In this document: piece by piece, positions 15,906 through 22,571 of the stretch
Layout: each line of letters starts with the position of its first letter
Position numbering within the stretch: position 1 is the first letter of the stretch
DNA from: CAYRGG01 sp964423745
Lineage (GTDB): Bacteria; Pseudomonadota; Gammaproteobacteria; Competibacterales; Competibacteraceae
Direction of reading: 5' to 3'
NCBI GenBank assembly: GCA_964423745.1
Contig: CAYRGG010000055.1
Coordinates: 1-27,749 of the forward strand
Length of the DNA stretch: 27,749 bases
Notes under the pieces: generated by a model
The model's input: the letters and a program-made list of their open reading frames with translations, nothing else
Told to the model about the DNA's origin: nothing
Database searches by the model: none
Translations under genes and position numbers: made by a program

Positions 15906-17153
15906 ATGGATCATTTTCACTATCGTGATGGCCAACTCTTTGCTGAAGAGGTAGCGGTAAGCGACATCGCCGCCGCTTACGGCACCCCTTGTTACGTCTA
16001 CTCCCGAGCCACCATCGAGCGCCACTGGCGGGTGTATGACGAAGCCTTTGCATCCCATCCTCATTTGGTTTGTTATGCCGTCAAAGCCAATAGTAATCTG
16101 GCGGTGCTCAACTTGTTAGCGCGTTTGGATTCAGGTTTTGACATCGTCTCCCTAGGAGAGTTAGAGCGGGTATTAGCAGCGGGGGGTGATCCTGCCAAGG
16201 TGGTTTTTTCCGGGGTTGCCAAACGGGCCGACGAAATAGCTAGGGCATTAGCTATAGGTATTTGTTGCTTTAATGTGGAATCCGAAGCGGAATTGCGTTT
16301 GATCGACCAAGTGGCCGACGAGCTGGGTAAACGCGCCCCCATTGCCCTGCGGGTGAACCCGGATGTGGATGCGGTAACCCATCCCTATATTTCCACCGGT
16401 TTAAAAGACAATAAGTTCGGTATTGATATTAAACAGGCACCGAAAATCTACAAACTAGCGGCACAGTTACCCCATGTGCAGGTTCTGGGGGTAGCGTGTC
16501 ATATCGGTTCCCAGCTAACCCATATTGAACCCATGGTGGACGCCTTGGAGCGGGTGCTAAAGCTCGTCGAACATTTGCAAGACCAGGGTATTCCTATTCA
16601 AGAGCTAGACATCGGCGGTGGGTTAGGCATTCGCTATCAGGACGAAACACCACCTCTGCCTGCCGAGCAAGCCAAAGCCTTGCTAGCAAAACTGGAGGGG
16701 TTGCCCTATAAAGTGCTATTGGAACCGGGTAGGGCCATTGTCGGCAATGCGGGTATTTTATTGACTAAGGTGGAATTGCTCAAACTGAGTGAGCACAAAA
16801 ATTTTGCTGTGGTGGATGCGGCCATGAATGATTTGTTGCGCCCGGCGCTGTATTCGGCTTGGCAGGCCATTGTCCCTGTGGCGACAGACCCGGATGCGCC
16901 AACTCGCACTTACGACGTGGTCGGTCCTGTTTGTGAAACGGGTGATTTCCTAGGCAAAAACCGTGATCTAAATATCCAAGTGGGGGATTTGCTGGCGGTG
17001 CGTTCAGCAGGAGCCTACGGTTTTGTCATGAGTTCAAATTACAACACACGACCACGAGCTGCCGAAGTGATGGTAGACGGAGATCAGTTTTACCTTATTC
17101 GCCCTCGGGAAACCTTGGCGGATTTATATGCTAGTGAGTCCCTGTTGCCATGA
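15906..17153 (+). CDS. lysA: Diaminopimelate decarboxylase
   Basis: PLP enzyme that decarboxylates meso-diaminopimelate to lysine, the last step of the pathway. Its 415 residues are typical. Seen motifs: the PLP lysine Lys60 in VCYAVKANSN, HIGSQL, the glycine-rich phosphate site ELDIGGGLGI, EPGRAIVGNAG, the substrate/cofactor block GPVCETGDFL with the partner-subunit cysteine, and the C-terminal GAYGFVMSSNYNTRPRAAEV. The start at ATG 15906 gives the normal N-terminus (FHYRDGQLFAEEVAV). It is 6 bases behind lptM. The stop overlaps the next gene's ATG as ATGA (17150-17153), so the downstream protein is made in coupling with LysA. dapF, normally next, is 5 kb upstream. Confidence 0.98.
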   Translation: MDHFHYRDGQLFAEEVAVSDIAAAYGTPCYVYSRATIERHWRVYDEAFASHPHLVCYAVKANSNLAVLNLLARLDSGFDIVSLGELERVLAAGGDPAKVVFSGVAKRADEIARALAIGICCFNVESEAELRLIDQVADELGKRAPIALRVNPDVDAVTHPYISTGLKDNKFGIDIKQAPKIYKLAAQLPHVQVLGVACHIGSQLTHIEPMVDALERVLKLVEHLQDQGIPIQELDIGGGLGIRYQDETPPLPAEQAKALLAKLEGLPYKVLLEPGRAIVGNAGILLTKVELLKLSEHKNFAVVDAAMNDLLRPALYSAWQAIVPVATDPDAPTRTYDVVGPVCETGDFLGKNRDLNIQVGDLLAVRSAGAYGFVMSSNYNTRPRAAEVMVDGDQFYLIRPRETLADLYASESLLP

Positions 17154-17818
17154 AATTAGGAAAAGCCAGTAACAGAATATCCAGCGATATCGGCTGTCTA
17201 GATACCGAGGAGATGCCTGCCGCTCTTATCTCCACTAAGGGGTTTCATTGTAAAGTATGGCAAAGCGCTATGGTGATTGCGCAAAACAGCCATAAAAAAA
17301 TGTTGGATTTTGTGGTTAAGAAATATCGTAATCCCTGTCCTTTTCCAGAAGTAGCTATCCTCAACAAAGACTATCAATTATTAAAAACTACATTGGGCGA
17401 TATGATTCCTTCTACCTTGTTTGTGGCGACCATGGTGGATGGTATGGAAAGCGTTATTGCCCTCTCTGAAACGGTTTATCCCTGGTTTAATCTTGCTAAT
17501 CCCGCCACTGAAGAGGAAGCCATCCCGCTGCTGAAAAAACTGCCCAAGGCGCGTGATGAGTTAGCGCAGTTTGTGGCAGCGGCTAGCCAATGGTATGCCC
17601 AAGACAGCAAAGTGATTGACCTTTACGGTCTAGATAATTTGGTGTTGGATAGAAATCGTGACATACGTTTTATCGATAGTTTTAGTGTTTTCTTCCATGA
17701 AGATCTCCTGTACATGGTGGATGAGGTGGACGATATGCTAGAGGAACGCATAAAGATATCGCTGAAACGGAAGAGTTACTTGGAGTATCTATTGGAAGAA
17801 ACTAACCGTAGTCAATAA
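17150..17818 (+). CDS. Uncharacterised protein with kinase-fold-like features, coupled to lysA
   Basis: I do not recognise a named family. The 222-residue soluble protein has features that resemble the protein-kinase-like (APH/HipA/YrbL) fold: a DFVVKKY strand at 53-59 (possible ATP lysine 57 or 58), a helix after Glu67 (PEVAILNKDYQLL), a hinge-like VATMVDGME segment, and at 157-177 DLYGLDNLVLDRNRDIRFID, similar to the catalytic loop (Asp...Asn) followed by the metal-binding Asp176. The spacing from Asp157 to Asn163 is one residue longer than usual, so activity is uncertain. The first 30 residues are not kinase-like and the C-terminal 40 are charged helix. It starts at ATG 17150, four bases inside lysA, with no independent ribosome site. 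The fold is inference. Confidence 0.75.
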   Translation: MKLGKASNRISSDIGCLDTEEMPAALISTKGFHCKVWQSAMVIAQNSHKKMLDFVVKKYRNPCPFPEVAILNKDYQLLKTTLGDMIPSTLFVATMVDGMESVIALSETVYPWFNLANPATEEEAIPLLKKLPKARDELAQFVAAASQWYAQDSKVIDLYGLDNLVLDRNRDIRFIDSFSVFFHEDLLYMVDEVDDMLEERIKISLKRKSYLEYLLEETNRSQ

Positions 17819-17862
17819 TAAACGGCAAGCTAGGTGACAACCGCTACTACCCTCCATAGGAA

Positions 17863-17894
17863 CTAGATTCAGGCAATCTCTGCCGGAATGACGG
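17863..17894. repeat. Degenerate copy of a common proteobacterial intergenic repeat
   Basis: CTAGATTC near 17863 and TGCCGGAATGACGG at 17881-17894 resemble the two ends of the widespread dispersed element with GATTCC...GGAATGACGG ends. The inner stem is decayed. It lies in the 249-base gap 17819-18067, which shows nothing else beyond AT-rich sequence and the leader of the next gene. Only one copy is in this window, so this is a resemblance. Confidence 0.3.
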
Positions 17895-18067
17895 GTGAGG
17901 GGTTAAGAAATTAAAACATTTCTATTTTTAATCACAACCTTTCTAGCAAATGTAGTCTAAATTGAAATGTCTCTAGCCATATTCCGCTATTGTAAGCTTG
18001 TCTAAATCAAGCAAGGTAGACGCCTTAGCTTAAATCGGGCCTGTTGTGACTTGAGAGGTTTTTTAAT

Positions 18068-18685
18068 ATGCCAATTAACGCGCGTTACTATGCCTTTAAA
18101 TTGGGAGACCAAGAAATCTTAACATGGCCTGATCACATCGCCATTGAGCTTTTTAATAGTCAACCCGTCATGGGTCTTGTGCGCTTTCGAGATGGCGATG
18201 CCTATCATCCTCGTTTGCTAAACCATGTTTCGGAATTGCAGACTGACGGAGAATTTACCCAACCAGTAGAAGGAGGGGCTAGCAAAGTTGATGATCTGCA
18301 AGATTGGGATATTCCTGAGGCTGATCTCATTACCATGAGAGCCACCAAACTCTGTGGCGATATGATGCACTCCGATAAAATTCGCATGACCTCTGCCTAT
18401 GGACTGATTCTCCGACAGGGAGATTACCTGCCGCCTCAAGTGCCCGATAACGCCGTCGCTTCTGTTTGTTACGTGCTTGATCCCGGCGAGGCAGATCCTA
18501 CCAACGGCAGCAGCGGCAAACTCAGCTTTACCCATCGTCATCTTCCCGGTTACACTGGGCAACCGCCTGATCCTGTGACAGCAGGTATGATGATCGCTTT
18601 TCCAGCGGATATGTTAAGCGCTGCTTTACCTTACACAGGTGGTCGTCAGCGGATATTGCTCTATTGGCATTTTATTGGCGGTTGA
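18068..18685 (+). CDS. Uncharacterised protein resembling a 2-oxoglutarate/Fe(II) oxygenase with lost metal ligands
   Basis: Not a family I can name with certainty. The 205-residue protein has no signal or membrane segment. From residue 118 it follows the pattern of TIGR02466-like 2OG-Fe(II) oxygenases: GDYLPPQVPDNAVASVCYVL (118-137), then GSSGKLSF (147-154), then AGMMIAFPADMLSAALPYTGG (172-192) followed by RQRILLYWHF (193-202). In active members the first block carries His-x-His/Asp and the third has His where this protein has Ser184 (LSAALPY); here those histidines are missing, while the arginine-containing strand near the end, which binds 2-oxoglutarate, is kept (Arg193 or Arg195). If the match is right this is an inactive or altered enzyme. 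ATG 18068 has GAGAGG about 10 bases upstream. Stands alone after a 249-base gap. Confidence 0.7.
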   Translation: MPINARYYAFKLGDQEILTWPDHIAIELFNSQPVMGLVRFRDGDAYHPRLLNHVSELQTDGEFTQPVEGGASKVDDLQDWDIPEADLITMRATKLCGDMMHSDKIRMTSAYGLILRQGDYLPPQVPDNAVASVCYVLDPGEADPTNGSSGKLSFTHRHLPGYTGQPPDPVTAGMMIAFPADMLSAALPYTGGRQRILLYWHFIGG

Positions 18686-18805
18686 TTAGGTAAAGGTAGA
18701 TGCTAAAGGTAGCTTACAATGGTAATGCGTATAAAAAAACGTTGTACTATCCCTAGCATATTAGATTGTCCCCTGTGATTTGCATTGGTATTGGCTAATA
18801 CGTGC

Positions 18806-18837
18806 AGATTTAAATGTTGAAAAAACCTTTTAAATCT
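18806..18837. repeat. Inverted repeat in the gap before the RRM gene
   Basis: AGATTTAAA (18806-18814) and TTTAAATCT (18829-18837) are perfect 9-base arms around a 14-base loop. No T run follows on the plus strand, and the arms are AT-rich, so it is a weak terminator candidate at best. It is 120 bases after the stop of the preceding gene. Confidence 0.4.
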
Positions 18838-18922
18838 ACTAGCGCAAAATGCTGTCCCACTGCCAGGTAAGATCACGGATGAGCATACTGGTCTCCCGGT
18901 TCGTTAGATGTAGCGTCATAAA

Positions 18923-18943
18923 ACTTACCGATGATCGGTAAGT
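18923..18943. promoter_or_regulatory. Perfect 10-base dyad with one-base centre (operator candidate)
   Basis: ACTTACCGAT-G-ATCGGTAAGT reads the same on both strands apart from the central base. Twenty paired bases in 21 are far above chance for a random site. The lack of a loop argues for a DNA-binding dimer site and not an RNA hairpin. It ends 74 bases before the ATG of the RRM gene at 19018. The binding protein is unknown. Confidence 0.6.
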
Positions 18944-18948
18944 CGCTA

Positions 18949-19008
18949 TCGATTAATTTGTGCGGTTTATTATTCGGTAGTGCTGGTTATTTGCCGCACG
19001 TTAATCGA
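18949..19008 (+). promoter_or_regulatory. Long-range stem reaching the ribosome site of the RRM gene
   Basis: TCGATTAATTTGTGCGG (18949-18965) can pair with CCGCACGTTAATCGA (18994-19008): 8 bases TCGATTAA/TTAATCGA and 6 bases GTGCGG/CCGCAC, with a small internal bulge and a 28-base loop. The 3' arm ends at 19008, overlapping the start of the purine-rich ribosome site (GAGAAAAG, 19007-19014) before ATG 19018. It could control translation, for example by temperature or by the protein's own binding. Function is inference. Confidence 0.55.
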
Positions 19009-19017
19009 GAAAAGCGA

Positions 19018-19293
19018 ATGAATATTTATGTGGGAAACTTATCTTACGACATCACAGAAGATAAGCTGAAAGAAGTTTTTGGAGAATATGGCAATGTGGC
19101 TGGTGTTAATTTGATTAAGGATAGATACACCGGACAGTCTAAAGGATTTGCTTTTGTCGAAATGGAACGACAATTCGACGCTGAAGAAGCCATCAAAAAA
19201 CTAAACGGCAGTCTCGTCAGTGGGAGAAGCCTCAAAGTAAATTTAGCCCGTTCCAAAAACGAACGATCCAAATCTAAATCAAGGGGTTGGTGA
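19018..19293 (+). CDS. RRM-domain RNA-binding protein
   Basis: A 91-residue protein made of a single RNA recognition motif and a short basic tail, like the small Rbp proteins of cyanobacteria and proteobacteria, some of which are cold-induced. RNP2 is IYVGNL at 3-8 and RNP1 is KGFAFVEM at 42-49, with the aromatic residues needed for RNA stacking (Tyr4, Phe44, Phe46). The tail SKNERSKSKSRGW is Arg/Lys/Ser-rich. The open frame extends upstream to 18931 but I chose ATG 19018: GAGAAAAG precedes it, the protein then begins exactly at the first strand of the fold, and the longer form would translate the inverted repeats. A structured leader suggests post-transcriptional control. Confidence 0.95.
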   Translation: MNIYVGNLSYDITEDKLKEVFGEYGNVAGVNLIKDRYTGQSKGFAFVEMERQFDAEEAIKKLNGSLVSGRSLKVNLARSKNERSKSKSRGW

Positions 19294-19340
19294 GATTGAT
19301 AAACTATGGTAGGCAGTATTAAAAGGATAACCTAATTTTA

Positions 19341-19598
19341 TTGTTCTCGAGTAGTCATATAGAAATTCAAAACTTTTACAAGGCTGGCGATATTCTGTCC
19401 ACTGAGACAGATTTGGCCCAGCGATTCAACGTAAATCGTCACGTTTTGTGCCGAGCGGTGGACGAGCTGGTATCCGATGGATTTGTTGTACGCCGTCATG
19501 GAAAAGGGATTTTCGTGCTTGCGCCAACCATCGACCATGCGATTACCCCATGCACCCGCTTTACCGAAACCCTCGAAGCCCCGAATTTAACTACCTAA
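19341..19598 (+). pseudogene. phnF: Fragment of phnF (GntR-family regulator of phosphonate use)
   Basis: The frame encodes about 75 residues matching the winged helix-turn-helix of PhnF, residues about 25-96 of the 241-residue E. coli protein: FYKAGDILSTETDLAQRFNV, NRHVLCRAVDELVSDGFVV, RRHGKGIFVL, and TRFTETLE at the linker. NRH in the recognition helix and the TRFTE segment are typical of PhnF. It lacks a normal start (only a TTG at 19341 just after a stop), the first helix, and the whole C-terminal UTRA ligand domain, and stops shortly after TRFTETLE. A short product could still bind DNA but would not sense ligand, so I call it a relic. Confidence 0.72.
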
Positions 19599-19662
19599 AG
19601 CCGCGTGATTCGAAAACAGCTTTTAACTTTTCCGTGGCGATGCTGATTGCCGAAGGTGTTAA

Positions 19663-19821
19663 TCCTGTGAAATTGAGGAGTGCTTGCTGCGTACTCAGTC
19701 TCTGGACAGAGAAATCGATCATCCGAAACTTGTGCGGATCAATAATGACGGTGAACTGGCCGATGCCGGTAATCGGCTGCTTGAGCTGATCCTGGCCGAG
19801 TACCCGCAGCCATGCACTTGA
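19663..19821 (+). pseudogene. phnN: 3' fragment of phnN (ribose 1,5-bisphosphate phosphokinase)
   Basis: In frame after a TAA at 19660, the sequence encodes CEIEECLLRTQSL, then DREIDHPKLVRINNDGELAD, then AGNRLLELILAEYPQ up to TGA 19821. This matches the C-terminal end of PhnN (EEIEARL...DREIDHP, INNDGELADAG, RLL), which makes PRPP in the C-P lyase pathway. About 50 of roughly 190 residues remain; the P-loop and the kinase core are gone. The bases 19599-19662 show no recognisable gene. The remnant's stop overlaps the phnP start by 10 bases, as expected for a formerly coupled pair. Confidence 0.75.
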
Positions 19822-20567
19822 CGCTCCTGGGAACCGGCAATGCGGCGGGTATGCCCCTCTACGGCTGTGACTGCGAGTATTGCGTGCTTGCCCAAACCCA
19901 GCATAGATTGCGTCGCACCGCCTGCAGTGCATTACTCAAAGCGGGCAATCGGCAGTATCTTTTGGATGGGGGGCAGGTCAATCTAGCCGAACGTTTTCCG
20001 GCGGGTTCTTTAAATGGCCTATTTCTCACCCATTTCCATCCCGACCATGTACAAGGCTTGTTTCACTTCCGTTGGGGTACTGGGCTGAAAATTCCCGTTT
20101 TTATCCCACCTGACTCCCAGGGTTGTGCTGACCTGTATAAATATCCTGGCATCTTGGAATTTCTTCCCCAGCAAGCATTCAATCCCTTCAGTCTTGGCAA
20201 TCTGACCATTACACCCTTGCCCCTGATCCATTCCAAACCTACCTTTGGCTATGTGTTTGAATGTGGCCTCGAAAGAATTGCCTATCTCACGGATACCAAG
20301 GGCCTGCCAGAGGCCACGGAAGTATTTTTGGCCGACAAGCCACTGGATCTGCTGGTTGTCGATTGTAGTTTTGTTCCAGGCAGTACCCAAAAGGGCCACA
20401 ACAATCTCGATGATGTCTTGCAGATCGATGGGCGCCTTCGACCTCGGCGGTTAGTGTTGACCCACATCGGCCATGACATGGATATCTGGTTGAAACAGCA
20501 ACAATCCCAACTGCCGTCGCATATCATTGTTGGCCACGATGACATGGTGGCTTTTCCGTGCGCTTAG
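19812..20567 (+). CDS. phnP: PhnP, 5-phospho-alpha-D-ribosyl 1,2-cyclic phosphate phosphodiesterase
   Basis: Metallo-beta-lactamase-fold enzyme that opens the cyclic ribosyl phosphate produced by C-P lyase, in the cytoplasm. The 251-residue length is normal. It has the N-terminal LLGTGNAAGMPLYGCDCEYC with the structural zinc cysteines 19, 21 and 24, the metal motif THFHPDH at 73-79, further ligands His140 (PLIHS), Asp161 (AYLTDT) and a histidine in VLTHIGHDMD (His218 or His221), and the PhnP-specific GLFHFRWGTG and DLYKYPGILEF. No frameshift or stop is seen. It starts at ATG 19812, inside the end of the phnN remnant, with no good ribosome site of its own. It is the only whole phn gene in the window. 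Confidence 0.93.
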   Translation: MHLTLLGTGNAAGMPLYGCDCEYCVLAQTQHRLRRTACSALLKAGNRQYLLDGGQVNLAERFPAGSLNGLFLTHFHPDHVQGLFHFRWGTGLKIPVFIPPDSQGCADLYKYPGILEFLPQQAFNPFSLGNLTITPLPLIHSKPTFGYVFECGLERIAYLTDTKGLPEATEVFLADKPLDLLVVDCSFVPGSTQKGHNNLDDVLQIDGRLRPRRLVLTHIGHDMDIWLKQQQSQLPSHIIVGHDDMVAFPCA

Positions 20568-20725
20568 CGACTAAGTGATGTCAATAAAGCATTGAATTGG
20601 TTGGAAAGCCAAAGCCAACTCCCTCTACTCTGGCAAAACTTGCTTGCATACCTCTACAATATTCTGCTGTCCAACCATGTGTTTTAGAATTGCCTAAACA
20701 ATCTGTTGCTGGAGTTAATAAACTA

Positions 20726-21115
20726 ATGCCCACTCAGCCGAACCAAGACTTGGAAACGTTTCCCAATCCTACCCCCAATCGCGACTACACTATTCGGATG
20801 CGTGTGCCCGAATTCACCTGTTTGTGTCCAAAAACCGGCCAACCGGATTTCGCAACACTGCATATCGAATATGTACCGGATACAATATGTATCGAACTCA
20901 AATCTTTAAAGCTTTATATGTGGTCTTATCGGGATCAAGGTGCCTTCCATGAGGCTATAACTAATCAGCTCTTGGATGATCTTGTTAATACCTGTCAGCC
21001 CCGTTTCATGCGCATTGCGGCAGAGTTTTATGTGCGTGGCGGTATCTACACCACGGTAATCGCGGAACATCGCCAGCCCGCCTGGGAACCGCCTGTCCTG
21101 GTTACGCTACCATAG
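20726..21115 (+). CDS. queF: QueF, NADPH-dependent 7-cyano-7-deazaguanine reductase (short type)
   Basis: Reduces preQ0 to preQ1 in queuosine biosynthesis. The 129-residue length is that of the single-domain YkvM-like QueF, not the 280-residue form of E. coli. Key residues: nucleophile Cys34 in CLCPKTGQPDF, Asp41, the QueF motif ELKSLKLY at 57-64, and His75-Glu76 in AFHEA. I chose ATG 20726 because GGAG (20711-20714) precedes it and the product begins at the family's usual N-terminus; the frame runs back to 20597 but the extra residues do not look like protein. No preQ1 riboswitch could be made out in the 158 bases upstream. cysZ follows after 15 bases, probably co-transcribed. Confidence 0.96.
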   Translation: MPTQPNQDLETFPNPTPNRDYTIRMRVPEFTCLCPKTGQPDFATLHIEYVPDTICIELKSLKLYMWSYRDQGAFHEAITNQLLDDLVNTCQPRFMRIAAEFYVRGGIYTTVIAEHRQPAWEPPVLVTLP

Positions 21116-21130
21116 CGGAGCGTCGGTATT

Positions 21131-21874
21131 ATGAAAAACGGCTTTCTCGTAGGCGCACACTATTTGTTTGTGGGACTACGTTGGCTTCCCCGGGATCGCA
21201 TAAGGAGCTTTGTGTTAATACCTTTATTAGTGAATACCCTTTTGTTTGGCGCAGCCTTTTGGTGGGGCATCAAAGAGTTCGACGCTGTACTTGATAGATT
21301 GTTAGGGTATTTGCCAGTTTGGCTCGATTGGTTGCGCTGGTTGTTGTGGCCCTTATTTTCCGTAACTGTTTTGATAGTGTCGTTTTATACCTTTACTTTA
21401 GTAGCAAATCTAATCGCCTCACCCTTTAATGGGTTGCTGGCGGAACGAGTGGAGGCGATAACAAAACCAGATGTCATACGGCCTCCCCAACGGCCTCTGT
21501 GGCAAGAGATTGCCTTGGCTCCCATCACCGAACTCAAAAAATTTGCTTACTTTTTGTTATGGGCAATACCTCTTTTGCTGTTGTTTTTAATTCCTGGCAT
21601 TAATACCCTAGCGCCTTTTATTTGGTTAGCCTTCGGCGCGTGGTTATTAGCCCTTCAATATATGGATTATCCCATGGGTAATCATGGTATTTTGTTTCGG
21701 GAACAGCGTGGACGTCTTAAACAACAGCGCATGTTAGTCATGGGTTTTGGTAGTGCCGTCATGTTACTGACCTTGGTACCCGTAGTGAATTTTTTGATAA
21801 TGCCAGCAGCGGTGATCGGCGCCACATTAATGTGGGTGGAGCAGTTTGATCAAAATGATTTAACAAATACATAA
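21131..21874 (+). CDS. cysZ: CysZ sulfate transporter
   Basis: Inner-membrane sulfate uptake protein for cysteine synthesis. The 247 residues are the usual length (E. coli 253). Hydrophobic segments lie at about 27-47, 68-95, 138-155, 158-177 and 203-234. Conserved family blocks are FYTFTLVANLIASPFNGLLAERVE at 85-108 (key part LIASPFN), MDYPMGNHG at 178-186, and a VVNFLIMPAAVIGAT segment at 218-232. The start ATG 21131 has GGAG about 12 bases upstream. It follows queF by 15 bases; the pairing is probably operonic convenience, since the pathways differ. sat-cysC, which acts on the imported sulfate, lies 5 kb away on the other strand. It converges on the Uma2 gene. Confidence 0.95.
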   Translation: MKNGFLVGAHYLFVGLRWLPRDRIRSFVLIPLLVNTLLFGAAFWWGIKEFDAVLDRLLGYLPVWLDWLRWLLWPLFSVTVLIVSFYTFTLVANLIASPFNGLLAERVEAITKPDVIRPPQRPLWQEIALAPITELKKFAYFLLWAIPLLLLFLIPGINTLAPFIWLAFGAWLLALQYMDYPMGNHGILFREQRGRLKQQRMLVMGFGSAVMLLTLVPVVNFLIMPAAVIGATLMWVEQFDQNDLTNT

Positions 21875-21913
21875 AATGCAATAAGGCAACAAAACCACTC
21901 CATCTATAGCACC

Positions 21914-22495
21914 TTATGACAAAAATAATTCACTTAATGGGAGTCTCACTTCGGGGATTGCTTGTGCAGCAACGGTACCACGTTCGACTCGTTGGACATT
22001 TTGATATCGCTGTTCCTCGGAATGCGGTTGACGGTAGAGCTCAACACAACGCTCCGGCACATTGATGAGCCATACCTCGCCAATACCGTGTACCGCATAG
22101 TGTGGAAGTTTCGTGTCTCGGTCATAACCCAAGGTGCTATCCGAAACTTCGATGATCAAAAGCACATCCCTTGGCAGCGGATGGGCATGGAAATAGCGCC
22201 GATTCCGCACGATGGTGGCATCGGGATAAACCTCACCGTAACGGTCTAGATGCACGGGGTTTTGAATGGTGACGAGTTTATCGTCGCCCAGGTGACGAGC
22301 AAAAATTCGAGTAATGTAATTCACAATGTCGGCATGTTTGGGCCCAATCGGCGGCATTGCTATGAGTTCCCCATCGATGAGCTCTACCCGCTCATTTTTA
22401 CCCAAGATCCCAGTTTCAGCCATGCGCTGAAAGTCCTTAACCGTCAGACGCCGGCGCACTGGTGCTTGGTGGTTTTCAGCAATCGTAGCACTCAT
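21914..22495 (-). CDS. Uma2 family endonuclease (DUF820, PD-(D/E)XK fold)
   Basis: A 193-residue soluble protein of the Uma2/DUF820 family, a restriction-endonuclease-like fold that is very common in cyanobacteria and found sporadically elsewhere; its biological role is not established. Seen motifs: the family N-terminus LTVKDFQRMAETGIL, Glu38 in ERVELIDGEL, Asp92 in YPDATIV, Glu116 in IIEVSDST, and a lysine at 129 in RDTKLPHYAV, which together make the putative metal site. The sequence matches the usual length and has no break. ATG 22495 has GGGAAAGAG shortly upstream. It stands as a single gene between cysZ (converging) and the aminotransferase gene (same strand, 76 bases beyond). Such genes are often horizontally acquired. 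Confidence 0.93.
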   Translation of the reverse strand: MSATIAENHQAPVRRRLTVKDFQRMAETGILGKNERVELIDGELIAMPPIGPKHADIVNYITRIFARHLGDDKLVTIQNPVHLDRYGEVYPDATIVRNRRYFHAHPLPRDVLLIIEVSDSTLGYDRDTKLPHYAVHGIGEVWLINVPERCVELYRQPHSEEQRYQNVQRVERGTVAAQAIPEVRLPLSELFLS

Positions 22496-22571
22496 AGTCT
22501 CTTTCCCAAAATCTCGGTTTTATTGACATTAGCAAAATCACGCCTCGATGCACAATAGACTTGTCTTAACC

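Larger units (their letters stand above)
18686..19017. other. 332-base intergenic region and leader of the RRM gene
   Basis: No plausible coding frame or tRNA is seen. It contains three separate inverted repeats, described on their own (18806-18837, 18923-18943, 18949-19008), of which two lie within 100 bases of the RRM start. No convincing sigma-70 promoter stands out; TTGAAA at 18818 has no good partner. The density of dyads suggests a regulated promoter and leader for the RNA-binding protein. Confidence 0.6.

Noticed and set aside
18841..18920. tRNA-like segment (GGTTCG near 18898)
   Set aside because: No acceptor stem, D-arm or anticodon arm can be assembled around it.
18931..19017. N-terminal extension of the RRM protein
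   Set aside because: It would translate the dyad and stem-loop; ATG 19018 is preceded by GAGAAAAG and starts at the RRM fold.
19448..19789. Open frame of 113 codons between the phnF and phnN remnants
   Set aside because: It runs out of frame across both remnants, has unlikely composition and no recognisable motif; treated as a by-product of the decayed locus.
20597..20725. N-terminal extension of QueF
   Set aside because: The extra 43 residues do not resemble QueF, and ATG 20726 has GGAG upstream and starts at the family's usual N-terminus.
20568..20725. Possible preQ1 riboswitch before queF
   Set aside because: I could not find the conserved hairpin plus A-rich pseudoknot tail; only short TTGG/CCAA repeats are present.
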